A stretch of 64,000 bases of DNA from Marinigracilibium pacificum (GTDB taxonomy: Bacteria > Bacteroidota > Bacteroidia > Cytophagales > Cyclobacteriaceae), in NCBI RefSeq assembly GCF_012926615.1, contig NZ_JABBNU010000001.1:372001-436000 (forward strand), in the 5' to 3' direction. Position numbers and translations under genes: made by a program. The notes beneath the pieces are model-generated. The model was not told the DNA's origin, ran no database searches, and saw nothing but the letters and a program-made list of their open reading frames with translations. Position 1 is the stretch's first letter; the number at the start of each line of letters is the position of its first letter. Below, piece by piece: positions 19,053 to 28,752 of this stretch.

Positions 19053-20480
19053 TTAGAAATACTTAACAAGTAAATCGCTTACCATCCTTTTTAGTGAATT
19101 ATATGGTGGTTGCAATAGCGATGAACTTGGGAATACTGTGTTTTGCTTCATGATTGGTCTTTCATGTGAAAACGCCCTAACTCCCCAATAGCCATGTCCA
19201 TTTCCTACTCCACTATTTCCAATTCCACCAAAAGGCAATTCTGTGTTTGCAAACTGGATTGTACAATCGTTTATAGCAGTTGTTCCACTTTGACAATTTT
19301 CAATTATGTATTTTTGATCCTTGGATTTAGATCCAAAATAATATAAGGCCAAAGGTTTTGGCTTACTATTAATTATTTTTACTGTTTCAGCCAGTTCTTC
19401 AAATTCTACAATAGGCAGGAGTGGACCAAATATCTCTTCCTCCATTATTTTCATATCAAAAGTCACCTTTTCTATAAGAGTTGGGGAAATCGTACAATTA
19501 TCATTTTCGAATTTTCCACCAGTGATAACTTTGGCTCCATTATTAATAGCATCTTCGTACAAGCCTTTAATTCGGGTGCCATTTTTCTCATTTATTATAT
19601 TGCAATAAGGGCTGTCTTCTGATTTGCCATTAAATTTATTATTGATGCAAGAAATAAGCTTGGTTACAAGCTCATCCTTTATATCCTTGTGAACTAATAA
19701 ATAGTCTGGTGCAACACAAGTTTGTCCTGCATTTAGAAACTTACCAAAGGTTATTTTTTCAGCAGTATCCTGAAGGTTTGCATCTTTGTTAATAATTGTT
19801 GGAGACTTACCTCCTAGTTCTAAAGTTACACCTGAAAGGTTTTTAGCAGCACTTGCCATCACTATTTTTCCTACAGCTGGACTACCAGTAAAAAATATAT
19901 GATCGAATGGCAATGACAATAAATATTGAGTCTCCGCGATTTCTCCTTCTACCACAGCAACTTCAGATTTATCAAAGACTTTTGATAAAATGTCTGTTAC
20001 TACTTTGTTTGTAGCAGGAGTAAACTCACTTGGTTTTATCAGAGCTGTATTACCTGCTGCTACTGCGCTAACAAGAGGTCCGAGTGAGAGGTTGAACGGA
20101 TAATTCCATGGTGCTATAATTAAAGTTCGGCCTTTTGGTTCTAGAAGTACACTCGACCAGGATCCGATTAATGTAAGTGGCGTATCCACCTTTTGTGGCT
20201 TTAACCATTTTTTTAGGTTTTTACAGGTATGCCTGATTTCGGCAAGAACCACCCATGTTTCACTAACTTGTGTTTCCTCTGCAGGTTTTTGAAAATCTTG
20301 AAATAAAGCTTCCTTAATGACATTCTGAGAATCAAGAATTACCTTTTCAAGTTTTTTGAGTTTTGCAATTCTTTGCTTTACCGTTGACTTTCTTAATTGC
20401 TGACTCACAGGGTATTGACTCTCGAAGAGTGCTTTTGTTTGTTCCTCAAATCCTGTGCCTTTAGTTATAACCGTATCCAT
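19053..20480 (-). CDS. Aldehyde dehydrogenase (ALDH3-like)
   Basis: 475 residues. APWNYPFNLSL near residue 123, FTGSPAVGK near 198, the catalytic glutamate in LELGGKSP (E221) and the catalytic cysteine in NAGQTCVAPDY (C255) are all present. FGPLLPIVEF and LPFGGIGNSGVGNGHG complete the fold. The shorter N-terminus and the C-terminal hydrophobic/basic tail (YNSLKRMVSDLLVKYF) point to class 3 enzymes, which oxidise medium- and long-chain aldehydes with NAD(P) and may associate with membranes. Monocistronic; divergent from the transglutaminase-like gene. Confidence 0.93.
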   Translation of the reverse strand: MDTVITKGTGFEEQTKALFESQYPVSQQLRKSTVKQRIAKLKKLEKVILDSQNVIKEALFQDFQKPAEETQVSETWVVLAEIRHTCKNLKKWLKPQKVDTPLTLIGSWSSVLLEPKGRTLIIAPWNYPFNLSLGPLVSAVAAGNTALIKPSEFTPATNKVVTDILSKVFDKSEVAVVEGEIAETQYLLSLPFDHIFFTGSPAVGKIVMASAAKNLSGVTLELGGKSPTIINKDANLQDTAEKITFGKFLNAGQTCVAPDYLLVHKDIKDELVTKLISCINNKFNGKSEDSPYCNIINEKNGTRIKGLYEDAINNGAKVITGGKFENDNCTISPTLIEKVTFDMKIMEEEIFGPLLPIVEFEELAETVKIINSKPKPLALYYFGSKSKDQKYIIENCQSGTTAINDCTIQFANTELPFGGIGNSGVGNGHGYWGVRAFSHERPIMKQNTVFPSSSLLQPPYNSLKRMVSDLLVKYF

Positions 20481-20603
20481 GGAAATTAATGATTTCTTTA
20501 AATATAGGTTTTCATTTGAATAAACGCGAAAACCTGATGTAAAAGTTTTATTTGTAAGATTTTAGACAAAATGACACACTTAACCAATTGCGTAAACATT
20601 AAT

Positions 20604-20625
20604 TTAATGTTAACTTAATGTTAAG
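20604..20625. repeat. Tandem 11-bp repeat in a divergent promoter region
   Basis: TTAATGTTAAC (20604-20614) is followed directly by TTAATGTTAAG (20615-20625), 10 of 11 positions identical, 23 bases before the TTG start at 20648 and between two divergent genes. It could be an operator or just low-complexity AT sequence. Confidence 0.4.
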
Positions 20626-20647
20626 AACATTGGCTTATTATTAAGTT

Positions 20648-21331
20648 TTGGTTAAAAATTATCACATATTAGTCATTTTGCTTTTTATTTTATCGATACC
20701 GGTAAATGCACAGGATTATTATGCTCAATTAACTACTGAACTTAATATTAGCCAGTCTATTTCTAAAATAATTGATCAATCAAAACCTGAATCAGGAGAA
20801 ACCCTAAATGAAAATGATCTTGAAAAGGTTTTTTACAAAACTCATCGTAAAGTTCTTAAGCAATATAAGACCTACTCTAAACTTAGCGAAACTCTAGAGG
20901 AAGGAGTTTATGATTGTGTTACAGGAACAGCTGTTTATTCTTACATATATGAGTCATTAGGTGCAAAAGTTGAAATTCTGGAAACTCCTTCTCATGTTTT
21001 TTTATTAATTGAGAATAATGGAAATAAATATATAGTTGAATCTACATCTCCATTAGACGGATTTTATAAGATTGATAAAGATTTTAAGATTAATAATCAT
21101 GATTCTTTTGGTCTATTGGTTGCTGATGAGTCATCTGAAGTAATAAATAACGTAATAAATAAGATTTCGCTTAAAGAGTTAGCTGCTATTCTTTTACATA
21201 ATCAAGCGGCTAAGAATTATCTGAATCAAGACTTTGATCCAGCGATTAGTCTTATAAATGAAGCTTTGTCTTTATACCCTTCTGCAAGGTCTGTTCACCT
21301 TAAAAATTTGATATTAAAACATATCAACTAA
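20648..21331 (+). CDS. Exported transglutaminase-like protein with TPR-like tail
   Basis: 227 residues. The start is TTG at 20648: an in-frame stop lies two codons upstream, and only this start gives the signal peptide (LVILLFILSIPVNAQ). Residues 95-150 hold a Cys in EGVYDCVTGTAVYSY, a His in PSHVFLLIE and an Asp in ESTSPLDGF, the order of a transglutaminase/papain-like Cys-His-Asp triad. The C-terminal part (NYLNQDFDPAISLINEALSLYPSARS) looks like one TPR-type repeat. A periplasmic peptidase or amidase-like role is possible; I cannot name a family. Confidence 0.7.
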   Translation: MVKNYHILVILLFILSIPVNAQDYYAQLTTELNISQSISKIIDQSKPESGETLNENDLEKVFYKTHRKVLKQYKTYSKLSETLEEGVYDCVTGTAVYSYIYESLGAKVEILETPSHVFLLIENNGNKYIVESTSPLDGFYKIDKDFKINNHDSFGLLVADESSEVINNVINKISLKELAAILLHNQAAKNYLNQDFDPAISLINEALSLYPSARSVHLKNLILKHIN

Positions 21332-21489
21332 TCTTTTGATTTAAATTCTAAATCATCGCAAAGACCATTTTTTTCGGAATATTAGTAGTGATAATTTTAT
21401 AAACATTGATTTGAATATCATTGTAGAATTAGTGTAAAAGTATAGGTGGATTAATTTAATCTGAGCTACACTTAAGATGATCAAAAAAT

Positions 21490-21524
21490 AAACAGGCTGT
21501 CCCATATGAGACAGCCTGTTTTTA
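21490..21524. terminator. Bidirectional terminator
   Basis: Perfect 12-bp arms 21490-21501 and 21510-21521 (core ACAGGCTGTC / GACAGCCTGT) with an 8-base loop, A-rich on the left and T-rich on the right. It separates the convergent transglutaminase-like and OmpA/PD40 genes. Confidence 0.88.
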
Positions 21525-21564
21525 TGAACAAAGTTTTATTATTCTAAATGAGGGTAAATAATAA

Positions 21565-23583
21565 TTATTCTCCTGCTTCTACAATTTCGAATTCTACTCT
21601 TCTGTTTTGAGCTCTTCCTTCAGCCGTAGAGTTATCTGCTATTGGTTTAGATTCACCAAATGCTTTAACGACAATTCTATCAGCTTCTACATCATTATTT
21701 GTAAGGTAATCAACTACAGCTTGAGCTCTACGTCCGCTTAGACCTTCATTATATTGTTCTGAGCCTACGCTGTCAGTATGCCCGGATATTTGAACTTTAA
21801 CATCTGTTTCCTTTTTCATGAATTCAACAAGCCTGTCAAGTTCAGGTTTTGATTGAGGCTTAAGTGTTGATTTGTCGAAATCAAAGAAGATATTATTAAG
21901 AGTTATGACAGCTCCTTTTTTAATAGGAGTTAAATAAAGGTTTCTTTCAACCTCATCATAAGTTTCTTGAGAAGTCAAATCCAGATTTTCGCTCATTGCC
22001 AAATAATCTTCAGCTTCTGCTAGGAATCCATAAGCCTCGCCAGATGGAAGCATAATCTCATAGTCTCCTGATCCGGGATCTGATAATGTTTCGCCTATAA
22101 CCTTACCATCTTCAAGTCTTTGATAAACTATTCTTGCCTCAACAGGTTCGTTATTTTCCTTATTTAAAACCTTACCGGCAACAAGTGTTACAGGATCAGG
22201 ACGGTAAAATTCAGGTAAAGAAATTTTGAATACATCCAGGTTTTCTTCAGTTATACCTTTTGAATAGTATGCAAAATCTCCAGTTGGAGGAATCACGAAA
22301 AACTCATCATCAAGTTCACCATTTATTCCAGGTCCTAAGTTTTCAGGCTCAGACCATTTTGTCCATGTAGAGTCAAGTCTTCTGGAAACGTATATATCTG
22401 TTCCTCCATATCCGGAATAACCTGCAGATGAAAAATAAAGTGTTTTATCATCAGGAGCCAGGAATGGAGAAGACTCTTCACTTGCAGTATTTAAGTCATC
22501 ACCAAGGTTTAAAGGTTCAGACCAGGTGCCATCATCTAAAAGGAAGGATACATAAAGGTCTCTTCCACCTCTTGAATCATTTCTTTCAACAGACATTATT
22601 AATGTTCTTCTATTGTTAGCCATATAAAAGTTGGCACTTTCACTGGTGTTGTAATTATTTTCAATTTCAAGTGGTTCCGGATCTGACCAACCATCACCAA
22701 CTTTTCTGGAAATTGATACACCTGCCTTCATTTTATTTTTACCTCTGTATTCATTACCAAGAATCAAAATCACAGAGTTTCCATCCGGAGTTATTGAACT
22801 AATAAAGTTAGGCTCCTTGTTATTCAATTTTGGACCCATATTTTTTGCTACTGTCCAATCTTGCTGAGATTCACTCCATTCTGAGTACCAGATATCTTCC
22901 ATATCATCCTCTCCGCCGATATTATCTGGATGGTTTCTTCTGGAAAAGAAAAGTGTTTTTCCATCTGGTGATAATAAAGGTCTAAACTCAGGGTATTCTG
23001 AATTCACATTTTCACTAAGTCTAATAGGAACGACATTAGGGTTGATTTCTTCAGAAACGTTAACCTCAATTGTTATTGGAACTTCTGAGTTTGAAATACC
23101 AATAGCATCAATGCTAAAATATCCCGGCACCGCTTTTCCGGAAAAAGTGATTTTTACAGAAGCTACTTCATATGGTGTAGGCTCGAAAAATATATTTAAT
23201 GGCCTACCAGTAATGTCCATTGCTTGTGGATTCAGCTTATTAATAAGATATTCTTTTCCACTGGCATCATATACAAATATTTCTTCTACCGCTGTAGGAT
23301 TAAATGATTCGGCGATCATAATTTGTCTTATCGGAATCGCTTTTTCGAAACCCACATGGATATACTCATTTTTATCCGGTCGTGAAGGTGTCCAAGCATT
23401 TGGACTTTCGGCCGGATTAGGGAAAACATCGGGTTTACCTAAAGCCTGTTTGGCTCCATACTGTTGTGGAGTCAATTCAGAAGATACATCAATAACTTTA
23501 TCTGCCCACAACACCTCTTGTTGTGCCACAGAAATATATAATGTACCGATAAATAGAACAGAAGTAGCAAAAAATTTAAACAT
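21565..23583 (-). CDS. OmpA-family protein with PD40 propeller and carboxypeptidase regulatory-like domain
   Basis: 672 residues. Signal peptide to about residue 20 (TLYISVAQ). Residues 30-170 look like a galactose-binding/discoidin-like beta-sandwich. Residues 190-420 contain PD40 repeats (FRPLLSPDGKTLFFSRR, SITPDGNSVILI, FLAPDDKTLYFSSAG). Residues 445-530 are a carboxypeptidase regulatory-like domain. The C-terminal OmpA peptidoglycan-binding domain has FDFDKSTLKPQSKPEL, ISGHTDSVGSEQYN and AQNRRVEFEI. This PD40-regulatory-OmpA order resembles PorE-type proteins of the T9SS, but the N-terminal TPR of PorE is missing, so function is unassigned. It is probably tethered between outer membrane and wall. 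Confidence 0.85.
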   Translation of the reverse strand: MFKFFATSVLFIGTLYISVAQQEVLWADKVIDVSSELTPQQYGAKQALGKPDVFPNPAESPNAWTPSRPDKNEYIHVGFEKAIPIRQIMIAESFNPTAVEEIFVYDASGKEYLINKLNPQAMDITGRPLNIFFEPTPYEVASVKITFSGKAVPGYFSIDAIGISNSEVPITIEVNVSEEINPNVVPIRLSENVNSEYPEFRPLLSPDGKTLFFSRRNHPDNIGGEDDMEDIWYSEWSESQQDWTVAKNMGPKLNNKEPNFISSITPDGNSVILILGNEYRGKNKMKAGVSISRKVGDGWSDPEPLEIENNYNTSESANFYMANNRRTLIMSVERNDSRGGRDLYVSFLLDDGTWSEPLNLGDDLNTASEESSPFLAPDDKTLYFSSAGYSGYGGTDIYVSRRLDSTWTKWSEPENLGPGINGELDDEFFVIPPTGDFAYYSKGITEENLDVFKISLPEFYRPDPVTLVAGKVLNKENNEPVEARIVYQRLEDGKVIGETLSDPGSGDYEIMLPSGEAYGFLAEAEDYLAMSENLDLTSQETYDEVERNLYLTPIKKGAVITLNNIFFDFDKSTLKPQSKPELDRLVEFMKKETDVKVQISGHTDSVGSEQYNEGLSGRRAQAVVDYLTNNDVEADRIVVKAFGESKPIADNSTAEGRAQNRRVEFEIVEAGE

Positions 23584-23682
23584 TATCGATCGGTTTTTGC
23601 GGTTGTGTTAATTCAATAATTGAAATAATTTATCACTAAAATATTAATTTTGTCTTAAACAGTAATCAAATATTACAATAAA

Positions 23683-24402
23683 TTAATCGTTTTTAAGGAT
23701 TCTTACCTCAACTCGACGATTTAATTGATGTGCTTCTTCGGTATTTTCCGTTGAAATAGGTTGTGTACCTCCAAAGGCCTTGGTTTTAATTCTATTTTTA
23801 TTGATCCCGTTTTTTACAAGATACGACTTTACTTCTTCAACTCTCTCCCTTGACAATTCGAGATTTTTTGATTCAACTCCGCGAGTATCTGTATGTCCTT
23901 CTAACTGAATTACCATTTCAGGGTAACTATCCATCATTTGCAGTAAAGTTTCTAACTCAGGATAGGACTCAGGCAAAATATTTGCCCTTCCCCTCTGAAA
24001 TAAAAGTTTTTCCATTCTAAGGATTTCCCCCTGTCTACTACTTTTAAGATAGAAGGTATCTTTTCTTAAAGGACTTCCTCCTTCTTCAATCTTAACTTCA
24101 AAGATAGAAGGAAAATATGTATCTGCACTAATTTTTATTCTATAAGTGTTGGTTTCAAGGACACTAAAACTAAAGTAACCATTAGCTCCTGCTGAAAATA
24201 GCCCCATGTCATCAGCATAAGGCAGTTTTTCATAAGAAACTTTACCACTTATTGGCTGCTTGGAATTATGATCAAGTATAAGCCCCTCAAAACGAACAAG
24301 CTTAGGCTTTGAATCTGTTTGAGAAAACACATTAACCGTTACAAACAACAGTAAGCAGATAATACCAGTTTGTGTAAAAAAATATTTAGGTTTTTGAACC
24401 AT
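23683..24402 (-). CDS. OmpA-family protein with N-terminal carboxypeptidase regulatory-like domain
   Basis: 239 residues from the ATG at 24402; the GTG at 24429 would add nine residues before the signal peptide (MVQKPKYFF to TVNVFSQ), so the ATG is preferred. Residues 40-125 are a beta-sandwich regulatory-like domain (LVRFEGLILDHNSKQPISGKV). The OmpA domain follows: FQRGRANILPESYPEL, QLEGHTDTRGVESKN and QLNRRVEVRI, with the residues that bind diaminopimelate. It is a shorter relative of the downstream PD40/OmpA gene and lies 38 bases after the patatin gene, probably in the same operon. Confidence 0.85.
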   Translation of the reverse strand: MVQKPKYFFTQTGIICLLLFVTVNVFSQTDSKPKLVRFEGLILDHNSKQPISGKVSYEKLPYADDMGLFSAGANGYFSFSVLETNTYRIKISADTYFPSIFEVKIEEGGSPLRKDTFYLKSSRQGEILRMEKLLFQRGRANILPESYPELETLLQMMDSYPEMVIQLEGHTDTRGVESKNLELSRERVEEVKSYLVKNGINKNRIKTKAFGGTQPISTENTEEAHQLNRRVEVRILKND

Positions 24403-24440
24403 AGATTTAAGGTAGAAAAAAAAAATCACTTTTTAAATAA

Positions 24441-26753
24441 TTACGGTTCAATTGGAGTTTTGTTAAACAAAATAAATCCAAAATGTAACATAGCTCCAAA
24501 ATTTAACCTGTCAATATTGTACCAGGTTCCTAAAAGACTTACCGGACCAAACCGTGTATGATATACCAAAGATAACCCGGTAGCTAAAACCAGGTCCTCA
24601 CTTCTAGTTTGATATTCCCAGGTTTGGTCTGTAGAATTTAGAGTTGAAAAAGGTATAAATAAATGTGATTCACCACGAACTAATAAATCATCACTGATTC
24701 TGTAGTTTATGATTCCTCCAGCTGATGCAAAAAATGGAGATCGTAATTCTTCTATGAAGTATATTCTTGAATCAGGTAATGGGTTACTACCTCTGGATAA
24801 TAAATATGAAGTTCTTTCATTAAGGTAGAAAAAATGACTGGAGAAATTTGATTCCAGTTTTATACCAGGAATAAACCTGCCTCTACCATAATAGTTTTCA
24901 TATTTTATATTAATACCTGCCCAGGTTTTAACTGAATGGTAATTAGGGATTTCATAACTAAATGTATTGCCTGGAGAATAATCTAGGATGCCTCTATAGT
25001 ATGATCCAGTGACGCCTAGATATTTACCTCTATACCCATATTGAGGGTGGTTTAATGTACTTTTTTCAAAGGATAACTTAAGACTTAAACCTTTAACAAT
25101 CAGGTTGTCTAGCGTGTCTATAGTTGAAAGAAAGTTGACATTTGAATAATTAAATTTTGATCTGAAAAATGATGCTTCAAACTCAAGGAAATTATTTGTT
25201 TTAACCGGGGTAATCAATTTTAGTCCGGCAGAAAAATTATTGTTAGTTAATGGTATAATTTCACTTCCTGATTCATCAAAAATTAATTCTTCCGGAGCAA
25301 GATAGTTCCATCTGTCAAGTGATAAAAACGGAGAGGCTTTAAAAATGTATTTTCCAGGAAATGTTATTTCAGTTTTGTAATCAAATGACTGGTAGAATTG
25401 GCCTACATGAAACTTCATAGCATGATTATAAAACAACTTGTTCAGGTAATAGTAATTAAAATCAAGAACAAACTGGTTTATGTTTTTTGTAGCTATCGTT
25501 CCTCCAATTCCAATATCTAATAGATTAGAGTTGTCTCCTGATAGTCCAAAAGTAAAATGTTCGTCCTCCGGGTTTCGATATATATCCGGGAAAATGTTTC
25601 TGAAATATTTTTCAGAGGTAAGAAAGAAATAGCCTTTTTTTACATCATCAAGATCAAATACTTTATCCTTCTTTTGGAAGATCTTTCTAATAAACTTCTC
25701 TTGGTTTGTAGTATATCCATTAACTACAATCTCATTAAATGTAAGAGGCTTAAAACCAGACCTGAAGTTTAATCTTTCCTGTTTTAATTCAACGGAGTCT
25801 TTTCTAACCTGAATACTGCTTTTAATCTTTGGAATAAGTCGTTTGGCTGCAACATAACCGGAATCATAAATAGCTTGAGCCTGTGTAAAGCTTGCTGCAC
25901 TAAAATTGAGTAAATTTGGAGCTATATACAGTAAGTCGGAGTCTGCTGGTACTTGAACATACATATCCATAAAAAGATCAAGTATTGCATCGTTCATATG
26001 CTGGTCATCTTCTCCAAACGGATACTCTTTTTTTCTTGTGTCAGAAACATTTACGCCAATAAGATGATCAGGAGCAAATTCTTTTCTCATGACATCCAAA
26101 GGGAAGTTATTGTAAATTCCTCCATCAAACAGGTATTGATTTTCTATTTTAATTGGGGGAAAGAAAAAAGGCACACTCATTGTTGCCCTTACAGCTGCAG
26201 CCAGGCTTCCCTGACTCATTACTCTTTGTTGGCCTGTAAAAATTTCCGAAGTAATACAACGGTAGGGTATAAACAGGCTGTCGAATTTATAGTTTGCTCT
26301 CTGAGAAGGTTGCGCTAACTCTTCCGTTATTGCAAAATTTAATGATCTGTCTGTTGCAATTACAGTTTTAAAATAGGCATTGTAAAGACTATCAAAAGTC
26401 AGATCAAGATGAATCATATTAAGAGGGTCATCTCTATGATTCAGGTAATAGTAGTATTCTGTTGGGATTTTACCATTTACCCAGTCTTGAAAAGTTTGTG
26501 AAAGAACCAATGATCGTATTTCATCAGCACTGAAACCTGACGCATACATTGATCCAATTATTCCCCCCATGGAGGTTCCTATAATATAGTCTATCGGGAT
26601 GTTTTCTTCTTCTAGGGCGCTAATTACGCCAGCATGGGCTATGCCTTTTGCACCGCCTCCGCTTAAAACTAAACCGACTTTTTGGGGGTAAGAGTAAAAA
26701 TTGGTTATGAGAAATAAAACAGGAAGTATTAAAAAATGGCGTTTCAATCCCAT
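24441..26753 (-). CDS. Patatin-like phospholipase fused to an outer-membrane barrel (type Vd-like)
   Basis: 770 residues from the ATG at 26753; a TTG at 26759 adds only two residues. Signal peptide to residue 24. The patatin domain (25-320) has the oxyanion motif LSGGGAKGIAH, nucleophile S61 in GTSMGG, and dyad aspartate D210 in FDGGIYNNFP. Residues about 340-400 look like one POTRA domain (FNEIVVNGYTTNQEKFIRKIF), and the rest is aromatic-rich beta-strands of a barrel ending in the outer membrane. This is the PlpD/FplA arrangement of type Vd autotransporters, which display a lipase at the cell surface or periplasm. It begins 15 bases after the M23 peptidase stop. Confidence 0.88.
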   Translation of the reverse strand: MGLKRHFLILPVLFLITNFYSYPQKVGLVLSGGGAKGIAHAGVISALEEENIPIDYIIGTSMGGIIGSMYASGFSADEIRSLVLSQTFQDWVNGKIPTEYYYYLNHRDDPLNMIHLDLTFDSLYNAYFKTVIATDRSLNFAITEELAQPSQRANYKFDSLFIPYRCITSEIFTGQQRVMSQGSLAAAVRATMSVPFFFPPIKIENQYLFDGGIYNNFPLDVMRKEFAPDHLIGVNVSDTRKKEYPFGEDDQHMNDAILDLFMDMYVQVPADSDLLYIAPNLLNFSAASFTQAQAIYDSGYVAAKRLIPKIKSSIQVRKDSVELKQERLNFRSGFKPLTFNEIVVNGYTTNQEKFIRKIFQKKDKVFDLDDVKKGYFFLTSEKYFRNIFPDIYRNPEDEHFTFGLSGDNSNLLDIGIGGTIATKNINQFVLDFNYYYLNKLFYNHAMKFHVGQFYQSFDYKTEITFPGKYIFKASPFLSLDRWNYLAPEELIFDESGSEIIPLTNNNFSAGLKLITPVKTNNFLEFEASFFRSKFNYSNVNFLSTIDTLDNLIVKGLSLKLSFEKSTLNHPQYGYRGKYLGVTGSYYRGILDYSPGNTFSYEIPNYHSVKTWAGINIKYENYYGRGRFIPGIKLESNFSSHFFYLNERTSYLLSRGSNPLPDSRIYFIEELRSPFFASAGGIINYRISDDLLVRGESHLFIPFSTLNSTDQTWEYQTRSEDLVLATGLSLVYHTRFGPVSLLGTWYNIDRLNFGAMLHFGFILFNKTPIEP

Positions 26754-26768
26754 AACCAATTTTGAGGT

Positions 26769-28079
26769 TTACAATTTCTTATTTTCAGTTTCTGCCTGAG
26801 CAACAAGTTTATTTTCATTAAGACCATTTACCTTAACCTTTTTCAACATAGCAAGGTACTCGTCTTTTTTCTTATTAAATGCTTCAAGGCTTTCTTCTTT
26901 GATCGGTTGAGAAGCCGGAAGATCCTGAGCCATTGGGTCAACCTGTTTTCCATTTTTCCAGAATCGGTAACAAACGTGAGGCCCAGTTGCTAGTCCTGTA
27001 CTACCAATATATCCTATAATATCTCCTTGTCTTACTCTGGCCCCAGGTCTTATTCCTGACTTAATTTTAGACATATGAAGATATTGAGTAGTATAAGTTC
27101 CGTTGTGCTTTACTTTTACATAATTACCGTTATACTTAGAATAAGTTGCTGCTGTAATTACTCCATCACCTGTTGATCTGATTGGAGAACCATGAGGAGC
27201 TGCATAGTCTGTACCTAAGTGAGCTTTCCACCTTTTTTGTACAGGGTGAAATCTTCTACCAGTATATCTGCTAGTAATTCTTGAAAATTCTACAGGAGAT
27301 CGTAAAAATGCTTTTCTAAGGCTATTTCCTTCAAGGTCAAAATAGTCTTCACCATCACCTTGATCATAGTTTAATGCATGATAGTCACTCCCAAAATGAT
27401 TCAGTTCTGCAGCGATTACCTTATTTAAACCTACAACCTGACCTTCAACTTGTTTTTCTTCATAAATAACTCGGTAGTAATCACCCTTTTGTATTCTGAA
27501 GAAATCCACCTGCCATCCGAATACGTCAGCCAACTTATCTACTAAAGCAGGTGAGGCACCCTGATCTGTCATGCTAATGTAAAGAGAGTTTTCAATGATT
27601 CCTGAGATCTCTCTTTGTACAATTTCGATCTCTCTTTCTACCTTATTTATATTAACAGAATCATTAAAGGAATATACAATATATTCGATCGCACTTGGCT
27701 CATATATGAATGCTAAAGCACTTTGTGCAGTGTCTTTTGGCATTATCACAGTGTATTTTTTGTTTGCCCTGATTTTACGAACATCAAATACATCTTTCGA
27801 TTTATTTGCTAACTCGTGAATAGTTGGCATACTAATATTGAACTGTGTTAGAATTTCACTAAGGTTTTGATTTGACTCAACTACACCCTCGACTACGTCT
27901 ACGCTATCAGCATAATAGCCATAGATCATTTCCGGTTCGACATAAATTTCTGCAGAGTCAACTTCAATACTTGCTTCGGAAGCTGTGTTGATTGTCTCTT
28001 TTTCATTTTGAAAATAAAACCACGCTGCCGCAGCAATCGCCACCGTGATCAAAATACCTGTTAGCCTGTAAAGTTTCAT
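26769..28079 (-). CDS. M23 family peptidoglycan endopeptidase, membrane-anchored
   Basis: 436 residues. An N-terminal anchor (LTGILITVAIAAAAWFYF) is followed by an acidic linker and a domain resembling the N-terminal region of DD-endopeptidases (IMPKDTAQSALAFIYEPSAIEY, PALVDKLADVFGWQVDFFRIQKGDYYRV). The zinc peptidase domain near residues 280-390 has HLGTDYAAPHGSPI (HxxxD), YLHMSKI (HxH-type part) and HVCYRFWKNGKQVDP. These are all metal ligands of LytM/MepM enzymes, which cut peptide cross-links for wall growth. It is the first gene of a minus-strand run M23-patatin-OmpA-OmpA. Confidence 0.93.
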   Translation of the reverse strand: MKLYRLTGILITVAIAAAAWFYFQNEKETINTASEASIEVDSAEIYVEPEMIYGYYADSVDVVEGVVESNQNLSEILTQFNISMPTIHELANKSKDVFDVRKIRANKKYTVIMPKDTAQSALAFIYEPSAIEYIVYSFNDSVNINKVEREIEIVQREISGIIENSLYISMTDQGASPALVDKLADVFGWQVDFFRIQKGDYYRVIYEEKQVEGQVVGLNKVIAAELNHFGSDYHALNYDQGDGEDYFDLEGNSLRKAFLRSPVEFSRITSRYTGRRFHPVQKRWKAHLGTDYAAPHGSPIRSTGDGVITAATYSKYNGNYVKVKHNGTYTTQYLHMSKIKSGIRPGARVRQGDIIGYIGSTGLATGPHVCYRFWKNGKQVDPMAQDLPASQPIKEESLEAFNKKKDEYLAMLKKVKVNGLNENKLVAQAETENKKL

Positions 28080-28752
28080 TTCTGGAAATAATTAAAAAAA
28101 ATACATTTTTTTCCTCATCTGCAAAATACAGTTATTTATCCTTAATTATCAATGGTTTAGGCAATTTTTAATAAAACCCATCTAAATCACTTATTTGGAA
28201 TACCTAAAAAGAATTTGTGATAAAATATTAAAAGAGTACCAAAATATGACTATAACTGTCTGGTTGTTTAAATATTGCACAAAAAATTAAAATACTTTTT
28301 TGAATGATATAAATCTAATGACTTATAATGTTTCGTAAAATTACAATTATAGTACTGATTTCCTGATTTTCTATACATTGTGATGATTTTGCAACAAAAT
28401 GTAACAAAAAAAAGAAGGCTATTTAACACTTGCTCTGTATCAGTTGGTTATAAAATGCAAGACAAAAATAGATTGCGCAATTATAATAAAGAATTATACA
28501 ACATTAATCCACTTGATGTTCGGCCAATTCATATTCAACTTGATTCTAACAGTCAAATGATATTTAAAGTGTGAAATTTCTTCTATATCATTTAATTTTT
28601 TTAGAATAGTTGATATTTCACTTATAACATTTTCGTGGGATCAAATTTTATCCTTATTTTGATCATCCAAATTGAGTGTGGTTTTGGGTTGCCATTAACA
28701 TTTGAGAGCTGCTTTGTGCAGTGTTACAGAAATATACTTTCAATAATGTAGT
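28080..28752. other. 673-base divergent gap, no gene assigned
   Basis: Separates the divergent M23 and hybrid-regulator genes, so both promoters must lie here. AT-rich throughout. A 64-codon plus-strand frame at 28380-28574 has a GTG/ATG start but no signal peptide, no recognisable motif and ordinary intergenic composition, so I do not call it. Sequence near 28557-28585 and 28612-28630 contains opposed ATATTTAAAGTG / ATATTTCAC-type words, which could be regulatory. Nothing else stands out. Confidence 0.5.

Noticed and set aside
21565-23583. Identification of the PD40/OmpA protein as PorE of the T9SS
   Set aside because: Domain order is similar, but the TPR part is absent and a different N-terminal domain is present; OmpA/PD40 proteins are numerous in this phylum.
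25953-26318. 121-codon plus-strand frame inside the patatin gene
   Set aside because: Antisense to the patatin catalytic domain, which is clearly coding on the minus strand.
28380-28574. 64-codon plus-strand frame in the gap before the hybrid regulator
   Set aside because: No signal peptide, domain or coupled neighbour; composition like the surrounding spacer.
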